Both the position numbers and the translations under genes were made by a program. Shown here one piece after another: positions 52,916 to 61,395 of a stretch of DNA of 64,000 nucleotides. The notes below the pieces were generated by a model. The model ran no database searches. It was not told the origin of the DNA and saw only the letters and a list, made by a program, of their open reading frames with translations. Position 1 is the stretch's first letter, and each line of letters opens with the position of its first letter. The DNA lies in the NCBI RefSeq assembly GCF_004345645.1, contig NZ_SLWS01000002.1:186001-250000 (forward strand), written 5' to 3'. Source of the stretch: Actinocrispum wychmicini (GTDB taxonomy: Bacteria > Actinomycetota > Actinomycetes > Mycobacteriales > Pseudonocardiaceae).

Positions 52916-53289
52916 CGTTGCTCTCCTTCGTCCAGACCCCAGGATGTGATCGTTTCCGGGGTGATGCGGATCAGGGCCTCGCCGCCGGTCGCCGGGGCGT
53001 CGATGGCCTCGGCGCGGCCCTGGATGGTGACGCAGCGGGGGCGCCATGGGGGCAGGACATCGTCGACGACGAAGGCGACGTTGGGGTTGTGCCGCACGTT
53101 GCGGAACTTGCGGGTGGCAGCGAAGTCGCGGCCGGAAATGTCGATCGTGCCGAGCTCGGCGTTGTAGTACCAGCCGAGGGGGACCAGGTGCGGGCGGCCG
53201 TCCCTGGTGATGGTGGCGAGCCGGCCGAGCCTGCGTTCGCCCGGCTCGACATCGAGGTAGGCCAGTTCGGCTGGGGTGAAGGTCGCCAT
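52912..53289 (-). CDS. PPOX-class F420/FMN-dependent oxidoreductase
   Basis: A 125-residue split-barrel flavoprotein: the N-terminal MATFTPAELAYLDVEPGERR, LGRLATITRDGRPHLVPLGW, AFVVDDVLPPWRPRCVTIQG. Members bind FMN or F420 and reduce small electrophiles. It is transcribed from the region opposite the MarR gene and followed by the hydrolase. Confidence 0.85.
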   Translation of the reverse strand: MATFTPAELAYLDVEPGERRLGRLATITRDGRPHLVPLGWYYNAELGTIDISGRDFAATRKFRNVRHNPNVAFVVDDVLPPWRPRCVTIQGRAEAIDAPATGGEALIRITPETITSWGLDEGEQR

Positions 53290-53340
53290 GGTCGCTCCGA
53301 TCGCGGGGAAGCGGATGCATCGACCCGACCGCCCCTTGGC

Positions 53341-53416
53341 CAGTTAGTTGCTGCGAGGAAATTTGTTGTGACAAGTAAAGTTTGTACACGAGGATATTCC
53401 TCGCGTCAACTAACTG
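53341..53416. promoter_or_regulatory. Paired 19-base inverted repeats, likely MarR operators
   Basis: 53341-53359 and 53398-53416 are reverse complements at 17 of 19 positions (CAGTTAGTTG-core). They flank a 38-base AT-rich centre with promoter-like TTGTGACAAG and TTTGTACAC segments, between the divergent PPOX and marR starts. The second repeat ends 14 bases before the GTG start of marR. Binding there would shut both promoters. Confidence 0.65.
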
Positions 53417-53429
53417 CTAGCATGAGGCC

Positions 53430-53894
53430 GTGGCGACCTTCACCGACCCCCGGCTGACCGTGATCGGCCTGTTGGTCGAGGTGCATGGTGGGCTGATGGC
53501 GCGCTTGGACAAGGTGCACGCGACCGCCGGGTTTTCTGGCACGGACTTCGATGTGCTCATTCGGCTCGCCCGATCCCCTGGTCACCGGCTGCGCATGAGC
53601 GACCTCGCCGCCCAGACCGCCCTCTCGACGAGCGGGGTCACCCGCATCGTCGACCGTCTCGAACACCGCGGCCTGCTCACCAGGCAGCTCAGCTCGGATG
53701 ACCGCCGCAGCCTGCTCGCCGTGCTCACCGACGAGGGCCTCGATCGCCTCACCGCTCACCTACCCGGCCTGTTCGCCGCGATCGATTCGGCCCTCGTCGA
53801 CGTGCTCACCCTCCAAGAGTTGGACCAGTTGGTCGGCACCTTCCGGATGCTGCGCGAGCACCTGCACCCCGACGCCACCGCGGGAGCCCACTAG
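53430..53894 (+). CDS. MarR-family regulator
   Basis: A 154-residue MarR protein: DFDVLIRLARSPGHRLRMSDLA, QTALSTSGVTRIVDRLEHRG (recognition helix) and SSDDRRSLLAVLTDEG (wing). Start GTG 53430 lies 14 bases after the putative operator repeat. The stop codon TAG (53892-53894) lies inside the terminal CTAG of the second IS630-like element, so the insertion may have trimmed the C-terminus; the protein is still of ordinary MarR length. It probably represses the divergent PPOX-hydrolase pair. Confidence 0.85.
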   Translation: MATFTDPRLTVIGLLVEVHGGLMARLDKVHATAGFSGTDFDVLIRLARSPGHRLRMSDLAAQTALSTSGVTRIVDRLEHRGLLTRQLSSDDRRSLLAVLTDEGLDRLTAHLPGLFAAIDSALVDVLTLQELDQLVGTFRMLREHLHPDATAGAH

Positions 53895-54343
53895 TGCCGC
53901 ATCATGCAACGTTGGGTGGGTAATCGGGTCTGCGGATCTTGGAGTTTGTGGCGAAGTGCCTTTTCGGGGTGGCTTGCTTGTTGGCCCAACGGATGTGGCG
54001 GGCGATGGCCAGTTCCTGGGCGGTGTGGGAGGGGTAGTCGCTGCCGTCGAGGGTGAAGTACCGCGATGCGGTGAACTCGCACTCGATCCAGTTCAGCCAG
54101 GAGGCGTTGGCGGCCGGACCGAACTTACGCGGTCGGCCGCCGCTCCATTTTGGGTCCAAGGCTGCAAACCCCGAGGTCGTTGAACGCGTGGATCACCTCC
54201 CGCAGATAACTGTCGGTCGCGGCGAACATGACCGCGATGTCCCTGGCGCTGCGGCCCTGCACCGAGGCCAGCACGATCCCGGCCCGCCGCAACCGGACAC
54301 GGTCCCGCGTGGACCGGGTGACCTTGACCAGATGCGGCACTGG
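53891..54343 (-). mobile_element. Internally deleted IS630-like element, copy 2
   Basis: An inverted second copy of the element at 51497-52090, about 95% identical by eye over the transposase ends. Its ends are perfect 10-base inverted repeats (53893-53902 and 54332-54341, AGTGCCGCAT). It lacks the first part of the transposase: matching sequence stops at LVKVTRSTRDRV. The same internal deletion joins GRPRKFGPAANASW to the C-terminal frame. It has no DDE core and cannot move itself. Confidence 0.75.
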
Positions 54344-54653
54344 AAAGTCCGGACACAAAGCCCGCGAGAATCCACCTGATTGATCTGGTCCTGACATCAC
54401 GAGACGAAAACTCGACGACTACCTATAGTAGGTGTAGTTTCCGCCTCCACCTGACCACTTCCGCGGGCAGACGACCACAATTGACCAGGTGATCGGATGA
54501 CCCGTCGTTCGCTAGGGTGATAGCTTCTGTTCGCTCTGTAACTACTGGCTGGAACTGCCCGTCGGGCCGTGACCTGAAATTGATTCCGCAATCGGTATCT
54601 GTTGGCATAACGGGTCCTCATTCCATACATGCCATCGACTATTGGGAGATCCG
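54344..54653. promoter_or_regulatory. Upstream region of the subtilase gene with a small dyad
   Basis: No gene is seen in this 310-base region. A dyad ACCTA-TAG-TAGGT lies at 54421-54433 inside an AT-richer segment and could be an operator. The subtilase start has GGGAG at 54644-54648. No clear -35/-10 pair is visible. Confidence 0.4.
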
Positions 54654-57218
54654 ATGAGAATCGATATCGACGAGCCGCACGGACGGACGGCGCGATACGC
54701 GCTCGCTAGTGCCAATCTGCACGAGCGTACTGTCTCGGCCTTGCGGCTGGATGGGCGCACCCCGACCACCTTCGTTGCCGACGAGGTGGTCGTCGACGCA
54801 GCCGACCGTGACCTGATCGACCGCATGTTGGCGCACGGCGGACGGATCGTGCGCGACGTCTACGACCCCGACCCGCCGGCGGAGTTCCGCGACGCCGGGC
54901 TCGGCCGGGAGACCCCGGTCGACCTGGCCGGGCTGCCCCGCAGCGTCCGGATCCAGTTCGAGCGTGTGCCCGAAGCGCGTGACGTCGACCTAGAGGCGTA
55001 CCTGAGCCGAGCCGGGCTGCCCGCCGAACGCCTGACGTTCTCCGACGACACGGCCGCTGCGCTGACGCGGCTGATAGCGCCGATGGTCACCGATGGCCGG
55101 GGCATCTGGTTGAACGAGATCGGCACCGATGCGACGCTTCCACTGCACGAGCCTCATGAAGGTCCCTACCTGGCGTTCGACATCGACCCGTTCAAGTGGA
55201 ACAGCATGACCGGACGCACGCGTGTTGCCGCGGCGTGGCAGCTGATCGAAAGCATGCGTATCGCGCGTTCGGTGAGCCCCGTGGTGTTCATTTGCATTGT
55301 CGACAGTGGCTTCTGGTTCGACGCTCCCCAGGCGCCGCCCGACTCGGCGGGCGCACAGACCTTCGCTGACATCGGGGCCGGCGGCCCGCAGTGGAACGCG
55401 GTGAGCGACTCGCAGGGCATACCGACCGGACCGGGTCGCACGAACTACCACGGCACCTCAGTGGCGGGCGTGGCCGGTGCCGTCGTGGGAAACAAGAAGG
55501 CCGCGGCTGGGTCCGGCGGCACGGTTGCCCACCTGTGTTTCTTCTATGACGACCGCACCGCCGACTCGGCGAAGACGGCGATGATCCGGTGCGCCCAGTG
55601 GGGCATCCCGATCGTGAACTACTCGGGCACATTCACCTCCATCGAGCTGTTCTTCGGCACGAGCGCCTGGAACGACACCTTCAACTGGGCTGCCGACAAC
55701 GGCACGATCATGTTCGCCGCCGCAGGCAACGACAACATCAGCCTGCCCGACGACGCCGTCAAGCGCCCGGCCTCGCGAACGCCGCGTGCCCTGACCATCG
55801 GCGCGCTGAACGACGACGGCACCAAGGCCGGCTTCTCCAACTACGGCAGTTCCGTGGACCTCTGGGCCCCAGGCGTCAATATCCCGCTAGTCCCGAATCC
55901 TGGTGCGATGGACGGCAAGCCCCTGTCCGGGACATCCTTCTCAGCGCCGCTCACCGCGGGCGTCGCCGCGATGGTCCGCGCCGCGAACCCGAATCTGACC
56001 ATGGACCAGGTCCGCGACACACTGGTGAACACCGGATGGGACGGCGCGGGACCGGGCGGCAAGGGTTTGGACGCCTATGCCGCGGTGTGGGCCGCCATGG
56101 CGGGCCGTTTCGCGGAGGACGTGTTCGAGAAGCCGCAGGAGACGTTGTTCCCGCACGCGGACGGCACGTTCAAGCCGATCTTCAACGAGGCGATCAACCG
56201 CAACGGTGATCGCGACACGTTCCTGATCAACGTCTCCGCGTTCTCGACGATCCAGGTGGATCTCCAGTGGTACGAGCGGCTCGCGAACGTCACGCTCGCG
56301 ATCGAGGCGACCGACCCGGCATCGATGGCGGACCCGGACAGCACGGTCGTCTCGACAGGAGCCGGCGCGGCCCTGCTCACCGCCGCAGTCGGCTCCGGGC
56401 AGTATCGGATCGTCGTGACCGGCAACGGCCCGACCGCGTACCTGCTGACCGGGCGTCTCACACCGGGCCACCTCGACCCCGACTGGTTCGAGGGCAACGA
56501 CTCGTTCGACACCGCGACCCAGCTGCGCTTCGTGCGGAACCCCATCCCCGACCTGCACCACCGGTCCAAGCACGGTCCAGGGTCGTTCAACCTGACACTG
56601 CACACAAGCGGCACCGGCCCTGGCACAACCGACGTGGACTACTTCACCTTCACCGTGCCCACCGACATCGGCGCCCTGAACATCCCACAGATCATCGTGC
56701 ACAGCGACGAACAGGTGGACGTCACGGCGTACGACGCGGCACGCCAGCAGATATTCAGCAAGCACGACAGGGATGTCACGCTCAGCTGGAAACCCGGAGA
56801 GACGTGCTACCTGCGGGTATCCGGGTCGACGCACACCCGCTACTCGCTCTACGTCGGGCTCACGCTCAACGACGAGGCCCTGCACAAGAACTGGCCAGAG
56901 GTCCAGATCCTGCCGCACTGGTGGGAGGGACCGCACCCGGACTGGGTGAAGGGCGAAACGTACCGCGGCATCATTCTCAACGAGGACGTGCTGAGCGATG
57001 GGCAGCTCGTCATCGGCGAGGCGACCACCGGCGTGCTGCCCGCGTCGGTGCGCGTCGAACTGCTGGACGACGCCGGCAACATCGCGGCGGAGTCGGTCGA
57101 CACCGCGGGGCGTCGCACGTTCGACGTGGCTGGCCTGGAGCAGGGCGCGTACGTCCTGCGGATCACTTCTGGCGAGCAAGCACCAGTGGCGATCACCGTT
57201 CAGGCACCCTTGGGCTGA
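54654..57218 (+). CDS. Large subtilisin-like serine peptidase (S8) without signal peptide
   Basis: An 854-residue protein. Residues about 1-200 are an N-terminal region of no recognised fold. The S8 domain has Asp in FICIVDSGFWF, His in NYHGTSVAGVAGAV, an Asn in AAAGNDNISL, and Ser in LSGTSFSAPLTAGVAAMV. After about residue 485 come beta-rich pre-peptidase C-terminal-like repeats (RDTFLINVSAFSTIQVDL; DVDYFTFTVPTDIG). There is no N-terminal signal sequence or TM segment, so it may act inside the cell. It lies upstream of the MoxR-bpX operon. Peptidases are known effectors in NTPase-based conflict systems, so a functional link is possible. Confidence 0.85.
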   Translation: MRIDIDEPHGRTARYALASANLHERTVSALRLDGRTPTTFVADEVVVDAADRDLIDRMLAHGGRIVRDVYDPDPPAEFRDAGLGRETPVDLAGLPRSVRIQFERVPEARDVDLEAYLSRAGLPAERLTFSDDTAAALTRLIAPMVTDGRGIWLNEIGTDATLPLHEPHEGPYLAFDIDPFKWNSMTGRTRVAAAWQLIESMRIARSVSPVVFICIVDSGFWFDAPQAPPDSAGAQTFADIGAGGPQWNAVSDSQGIPTGPGRTNYHGTSVAGVAGAVVGNKKAAAGSGGTVAHLCFFYDDRTADSAKTAMIRCAQWGIPIVNYSGTFTSIELFFGTSAWNDTFNWAADNGTIMFAAAGNDNISLPDDAVKRPASRTPRALTIGALNDDGTKAGFSNYGSSVDLWAPGVNIPLVPNPGAMDGKPLSGTSFSAPLTAGVAAMVRAANPNLTMDQVRDTLVNTGWDGAGPGGKGLDAYAAVWAAMAGRFAEDVFEKPQETLFPHADGTFKPIFNEAINRNGDRDTFLINVSAFSTIQVDLQWYERLANVTLAIEATDPASMADPDSTVVSTGAGAALLTAAVGSGQYRIVVTGNGPTAYLLTGRLTPGHLDPDWFEGNDSFDTATQLRFVRNPIPDLHHRSKHGPGSFNLTLHTSGTGPGTTDVDYFTFTVPTDIGALNIPQIIVHSDEQVDVTAYDAARQQIFSKHDRDVTLSWKPGETCYLRVSGSTHTRYSLYVGLTLNDEALHKNWPEVQILPHWWEGPHPDWVKGETYRGIILNEDVLSDGQLVIGEATTGVLPASVRVELLDDAGNIAAESVDTAGRRTFDVAGLEQGAYVLRITSGEQAPVAITVQAPLG

Positions 57219-57367
57219 CGCGGTCCCAGACTGCGAGCCGTGTCGGAGGCAAGGTATCCAGCCACCCCGACGAGTACCGCCACACCCAGCACGCCGATGG
57301 CTGTCGCCCCCCGGCGTGACTGGCTGTCCCCGATCAGCCACCGGACGTGCGGTCGGCTGGTTGTCAT
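57200..57367 (-). CDS. Possible 55-residue membrane peptide
   Basis: An open frame from ATG 57367 begins MTTSRPHVRWLIGDSQSRRG and holds one hydrophobic stretch (ATAIGVLGVAVLVGVAGYLA) that would span the membrane, followed by a charged tail. It overlaps the end of the subtilase by 19 bases on the other strand. No homologue is recognised and the start lacks a clear RBS, so it may be chance. Confidence 0.3.
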   Translation of the reverse strand: MTTSRPHVRWLIGDSQSRRGATAIGVLGVAVLVGVAGYLASDTARSLGPRQPKGA

Positions 57368-57937
57368 AGTGGTTGGTTGGGGTGCGACTTTGTGCCAGAT
57401 CGGCACCTGGTCATTCCGGGCCGGATTAGGTCCGTCATGTGCCGGGTGAGTCCGGCCCAACTCGCGGGACGGGCGACCCGGCTGTGCGCCAACGCGGCCA
57501 GATGCGGGTGCTGTCCTTGTCGCGGTCGGGGGTTGAGCATGTCAAGCTGTCGCGACTGACCTGTCCGCAACCGGTTGGTCAAACTCGGAACGAACTGTTC
57601 TGACCAACCGCCGGGCACAAGCATCGCCGATGCCCTACCTACTGCACACGACAGCTCGGTCGTCGGCACGAATGGCTCGGCACCACTCGCGAGATTTCGC
57701 CGCACCAAGCCGCAATCGCTTGCGCAAAGTTTCAGCGGTGATAGGCCGGCCGGTCCTCGCCCCACCGGCAACCGCGATGCCACGTCGCTCTATCTGCGGC
57801 GGCGACTCCGGTAGTGCATGAACCGTCGACGGGACCGTCTGGCGACAACTGGCCAGCTGTCACAACACCATCCGCCGCCACAACAATCAAGTCCGCCACG
57901 GCACCAACACCCACCGAACCGCAGGAATCGCATCACG
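57368..57937. other. Gene debris between the subtilase and the vWA remnant
   Basis: On the minus strand, near 57660-57790, a piece reads GRPITAETLRKRLRLGAAKS and REWCRAIRADDRAVV, similar to a helix-turn-helix of plasmid-type proteins. An inverted repeat (57572-57581 with 57601-57610) has 10-base arms. Nothing here is intact. Confidence 0.4.
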
Positions 57938-58285
57938 ACTCGCCTCCTGCTCGCGAACGATCCGTGGCGGGAACTGTTGGGAGCGGTCCGGTCGGCGATG
58001 TCTGGCCCCGGTGCGAGTGAGGACTACACCTACGGACGGCCGTCGCGCAGGTCAGCTGGTCTGCCCGGTGTCGTCATGCCGAGCCTGCGGCGCCGGCCGC
58101 CCCGTGTCTGTGTGATCGTCGACACCTCCGGGTCCGTGAGCGACGACGAGTTGGGGACCGCGATCGTCGCGATCGGCCGCGCCGTGGGCGGCCGGCGTGA
58201 CCTTGTCTCAGTGCTGTCGTGTGACGCCGCCGCCCACGTCACACATCCACTGTGCCACGCCGAAGGGGTCGCGCTGGTCGAGTAA
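57938..58285 (+). pseudogene. vWA-domain (DUF2201-like) remnant
   Basis: The frame reads DPWRELLGAVRSAMSG, DYTYGRPSRRSAGLPGVVMP and RPPRVCVIVDTSGSVSDDE, the MIDAS-bearing start of a vWA domain as in DUF2201 metallopeptidase-like proteins. It has no start of its own and stops at 58285 after CHAEGVALVE, where the family continues with a GGGTDM-type MIDAS loop. Both ends are therefore missing. It directly precedes the MoxR gene, so it is probably the lost vWA partner of that operon or of a former version. Confidence 0.6.
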
Positions 58286-58313
58286 TTCGAGGGTTGGGGA
58301 CTTGAAGTTTCCC

Positions 58314-58319
58314 TACACT
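58314..58319 (+). promoter_or_regulatory. Likely -10 element of a leaderless MoxR transcript
   Basis: TACACT lies 6 bases before the GTG at 58326, the spacing seen for leaderless actinobacterial genes. There is no ribosome-binding site before that GTG. No strong -35 is seen. Confidence 0.45.
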
Positions 58320-58325
58320 CGCGGC

Positions 58326-59438
58326 GTGCAGGGGAATGACGCGGCGGCCGTGCGAGCGGCGGTGGTGGCCACACGGGACGGGTTGGTCGACCGGGAGCTC
58401 ATCGCCGAGGTCGTGGTGTTGTGTGCGGTCGCGGGTGAACACTTGCTGGTAGTCGGTGCACCCGGCACAGCCAAGTCCGAGGCCGTCCGGCGGACGGCCG
58501 CGCAGCTGGGTGGGCGGTACTTCGAGTACGTCCTGGGCCGGTTCACCGAGCCGAACGAGATCTTCGGCCCGGTCGACCTGCGGCGCCTGCGGGACGGCGT
58601 CGTGGAGATCGAGACCGCGGGCATGCTGCCCGAGGCCGACGTCGCGTTCCTCGACGAGGTCTTCCTCGGCTCCACGGCGATTCTGAACACGCTGCTCGGT
58701 GTGCTGAACGAGCGCGTGTTCCGGCGTGGCGGCACGAACGTCACGTGTCCGCTGCGGGTCTGTGTGGGCGCGACCAACACCCTGCCGGAGGACCCGGCGC
58801 TGGCCGCGTTCGCCGACCGGTTCCTGGCCCGCCTGTTCGTCGCGCCGGTGGCCGACGCTCGCCTGGAAGAGCTGCTGGAAACCGGCTGGCGATCCGCGGC
58901 CACCGCCGGAAACGATCTGCTGCCAGCGGTCGACCGACTGGCGCGCCAAGCCCGCGACGTCGACATGACGGCGATGGTGCCGCTCGTCGCCACCGCCATC
59001 CGCCGGATGCGCAACGCAGGTATCACCATCACCGACCGACGGGCTGTGCGCGCGCAGCGACTCGTCGCGGCTGCGGCCGTCCTGGATGGACGGACCGTAG
59101 CGACGCCCAGCGACCTGTGGGTGTTGCCGATCGTCGCGCCGACCGCGGACACCCAGGCACTGGCCAAGGACGCGCTGGCGGACATGCTTACCAGTGCGGG
59201 CAACGATGGCCTGGTGTACGCGGCCGAGGAGTTCTCCGACGGCGTCCAGGCACGCGACCGAAGGCTCGCGGAGACCGCCGAGAAGCTGCTCGCGACACTG
59301 GGCGACCCGACCAGTCAGGACGAGCGCCTGCGGGTGGAGGCGACGCTTCGCGAGATCGACGCGAGCATCGCCTCGACCGACATGTCCGAACAGCTCAAGG
59401 GCGTCCGCGCCCGGCTCATCCTCGCCGCCCGGCCGTGA
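58326..59438 (+). CDS. MoxR-type AAA+ ATPase
   Basis: A 370-residue AAA+ protein: Walker A VGAPGTAKSEAVRR, Walker B ADVAFLDEVFLGST, sensor 1 VGATNTLPEDP, and the MoxR-type insert FTEPNEIFGPVDLRRL. It should act as a chaperone-like remodelling ATPase on a vWA-bearing partner. GTG 58326 is chosen for family fit (the frame is open further upstream). It is coupled by GTGA overlap to the next gene in a four-gene operon. Confidence 0.9.
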   Translation: MQGNDAAAVRAAVVATRDGLVDRELIAEVVVLCAVAGEHLLVVGAPGTAKSEAVRRTAAQLGGRYFEYVLGRFTEPNEIFGPVDLRRLRDGVVEIETAGMLPEADVAFLDEVFLGSTAILNTLLGVLNERVFRRGGTNVTCPLRVCVGATNTLPEDPALAAFADRFLARLFVAPVADARLEELLETGWRSAATAGNDLLPAVDRLARQARDVDMTAMVPLVATAIRRMRNAGITITDRRAVRAQRLVAAAAVLDGRTVATPSDLWVLPIVAPTADTQALAKDALADMLTSAGNDGLVYAAEEFSDGVQARDRRLAETAEKLLATLGDPTSQDERLRVEATLREIDASIASTDMSEQLKGVRARLILAARP

Positions 59439-59770
59439 ACATCACGTGGACCCGCCGCGAACCACCATTGCGGCCCGTGGCCGTCGCGGGCACGGACAGC
59501 CTGTACGACGCCGCCCGGAAACGCCTGGCGGACGGTGTGGCGATCAGGGCCGCGGTCGGTGACGGCTGGACGCTGATCCTCGGCGATGACCTGCCATGGG
59601 CCGACGGCGCGGTGTATCTCGGGTGGGAGGACGGGCTGCTGGTGCCGACGCTGTTGCGGCCATCCGTGCCGTCCAGCTTCCTGAAAGCCGCGCTGCCCGA
59701 CGCGCTGGCTGTGCTCCCCGGTCGGGTATTGACCGGCGCCATGCCCGTACGGCAGGCGGAGCTGGCATGA
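59435..59770 (+). CDS. Small bpX-system protein (about 111 residues)
   Basis: A 111-residue protein beginning MNITWTRREPPLRP, with the beta-rich segments GTDSLYDAARKRLADG and DGAVYLGWEDGLLVPTLLRP. It has no catalytic motif that I can see. It sits between MoxR and the vWA-propeller gene and overlaps both by four bases, the position of a small X-type domain protein in MoxR-vWA-beta-propeller (bpX) ternary operons. The specific family number cannot be told by eye. Confidence 0.65.
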   Translation: MNITWTRREPPLRPVAVAGTDSLYDAARKRLADGVAIRAAVGDGWTLILGDDLPWADGAVYLGWEDGLLVPTLLRPSVPSSFLKAALPDALAVLPGRVLTGAMPVRQAELA

Positions 59771-61395
59771 CTCAGCTTCCCGCCGCACTGGCCCCCTGGG
59801 CGACCGCACTGTCCACACTGGAAGTAGCCGCGGCGGTGGCGCTCGGCCCGCTGCTGCGCACGCTCGACACGATGGTCAGCCGGTACGACAACGGAACCGG
59901 CCAGGGTGACGTGTTCGACGGCTACAGCGGCATCACACGACACGGCATCCCCGAGCGGATCCTCATGTCGGAATGGGCCCTCGCGGATGAGTTCCCGCTG
60001 GAGTTCCTGCGCCGCGCGGCAGGCAACGAACTGCTGCACATGGCCCCTGCGTACCAGAACACCAGGCGACGCGGCCGGATCGCGGTGCTGGCGGACACCG
60101 GCCCGGACCAGATCGGCGCGAGCCGGCTCGTGCAACTGGCCGCGCTGATCGTGCTACACAGGCGTGCCCAAGCACGCGGCAGCGAACTGGCGTTGGGAGT
60201 GCTCGGTGACGAGGCCGGGCGGTGGCGCGAAGGTGACATCGCCCAACTACTGCTGGGCTGGGTAAGTGCCCGCCGGAGCACCGCGCCCGAAGCGGACGAC
60301 GTGCGCCGGTGGAGCGCCGATCTGACCGCGGCGGACGAGATGTGGGTGCTCACCGGCCCCCGGCTCGCCCGACATCTGCCCGGCCGCCCACACACGCTGG
60401 TATGCGCCGAGTCCGCATGGGACGCCAACGGCGCCACCGCCGTGAAGATCACACTCGCGGACGCCGACGCGGAACTTCCCTTGCCTGGCCGGAATGTGGC
60501 CGTGCGGACGCTACGCGGGGCCGCGTTCCGCCAGGCGGTGGAGACGTCGTCCGGAGGTATGCGCTACCCGTTGTTCTCCAGCGGCGGACAACAGTTGATC
60601 GGACGCGGCAAGGACCTCACCGAGATCCGCGCCGTCCATGTGCCGCAGACCAAGGTGCGGCAATACCGGTTCCCCGGGCCGGTAGTCGCCGCGTCGTACC
60701 TGGGCAGGCGGCTGGTCGCGTTGTGCCAGACTGACGACACGCTGGTCGCGCGGGTCATCGGGAAGAAACTCGGCGGAGTGGACCGGATCTCCCTGTCGCT
60801 GAAGAACATCTCGCTGGATGACGCCATGTTCGAGACCCTGCGGCCGCTGTACTTCGACAGCGGCGCGCTCCTGTTCAACATCGACGGGAAATGGTGGCAC
60901 GCCGAACCGTCCGGCAAGCTCAGCTCGCTCATCTCACCAACTATCGCCGCCGTCGCCACCGGTCCGGTTTTCGACTCCCCGCTCCGCGCCTACCGCACCC
61001 CAACCGGAGTCTGGGTCAACGGCTCCCAGCTGAACATCAACCCCGGGTCGCGGGTCTTCCTGGGCGGTGGCCTCAAGGCGTGGTCGGCGGACGGCATCGA
61101 GTGGGCGCTCGAGCACCCGGACGACGTGGTGACCATCGAGGACGGCGCCCAGGTCATCGGCCTGCACCGGATCGACGGCAAGCCGACGCTGATCACCCTG
61201 TCCCGCGCCGGGCTGCTCGTGCGCGCGGTCCGCCTCGGCAAGGTCGTGACGCTCAGCAAGTGGTCGGCCGGAATCACCCCGCCCACGGTCCACCCGACGA
61301 AGCCGTGGATCGCGGTCGAGCACAGCGACGGCAAGGTGGAAGTCGGCGACCTCCAGACCGGCGAGCTGCTCCTGCGGCTGCGGGGTGACCGGTGA
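59767..61395 (+). CDS. vWA-like and beta-propeller protein of the bpX ternary system
   Basis: A 542-residue protein. The N-terminal part holds a vWA-like strand, RGRIAVLADTGPDQIGASRL, with DTGPD in place of the DxSxS MIDAS, so metal binding is probably weak or lost. Residues about 250-542 are blade-like repeats (GPVVAASYLGRRLVALCQTD; HPTKPWIAVEHSDGKVEVGD). This fits the vWA-propeller partner of MoxR in ternary systems. It is coupled by ATGA to the gene before and by GTGA to the gene after. Confidence 0.7.
   Translation: MTQLPAALAPWATALSTLEVAAAVALGPLLRTLDTMVSRYDNGTGQGDVFDGYSGITRHGIPERILMSEWALADEFPLEFLRRAAGNELLHMAPAYQNTRRRGRIAVLADTGPDQIGASRLVQLAALIVLHRRAQARGSELALGVLGDEAGRWREGDIAQLLLGWVSARRSTAPEADDVRRWSADLTAADEMWVLTGPRLARHLPGRPHTLVCAESAWDANGATAVKITLADADAELPLPGRNVAVRTLRGAAFRQAVETSSGGMRYPLFSSGGQQLIGRGKDLTEIRAVHVPQTKVRQYRFPGPVVAASYLGRRLVALCQTDDTLVARVIGKKLGGVDRISLSLKNISLDDAMFETLRPLYFDSGALLFNIDGKWWHAEPSGKLSSLISPTIAAVATGPVFDSPLRAYRTPTGVWVNGSQLNINPGSRVFLGGGLKAWSADGIEWALEHPDDVVTIEDGAQVIGLHRIDGKPTLITLSRAGLLVRAVRLGKVVTLSKWSAGITPPTVHPTKPWIAVEHSDGKVEVGDLQTGELLLRLRGDR

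Noticed and set aside
59767..60200. Functional MIDAS in the vWA-like domain of the 542-residue protein
   Set aside because: The motif reads DTGPD instead of DxSxS, so metal-dependent binding cannot be claimed.
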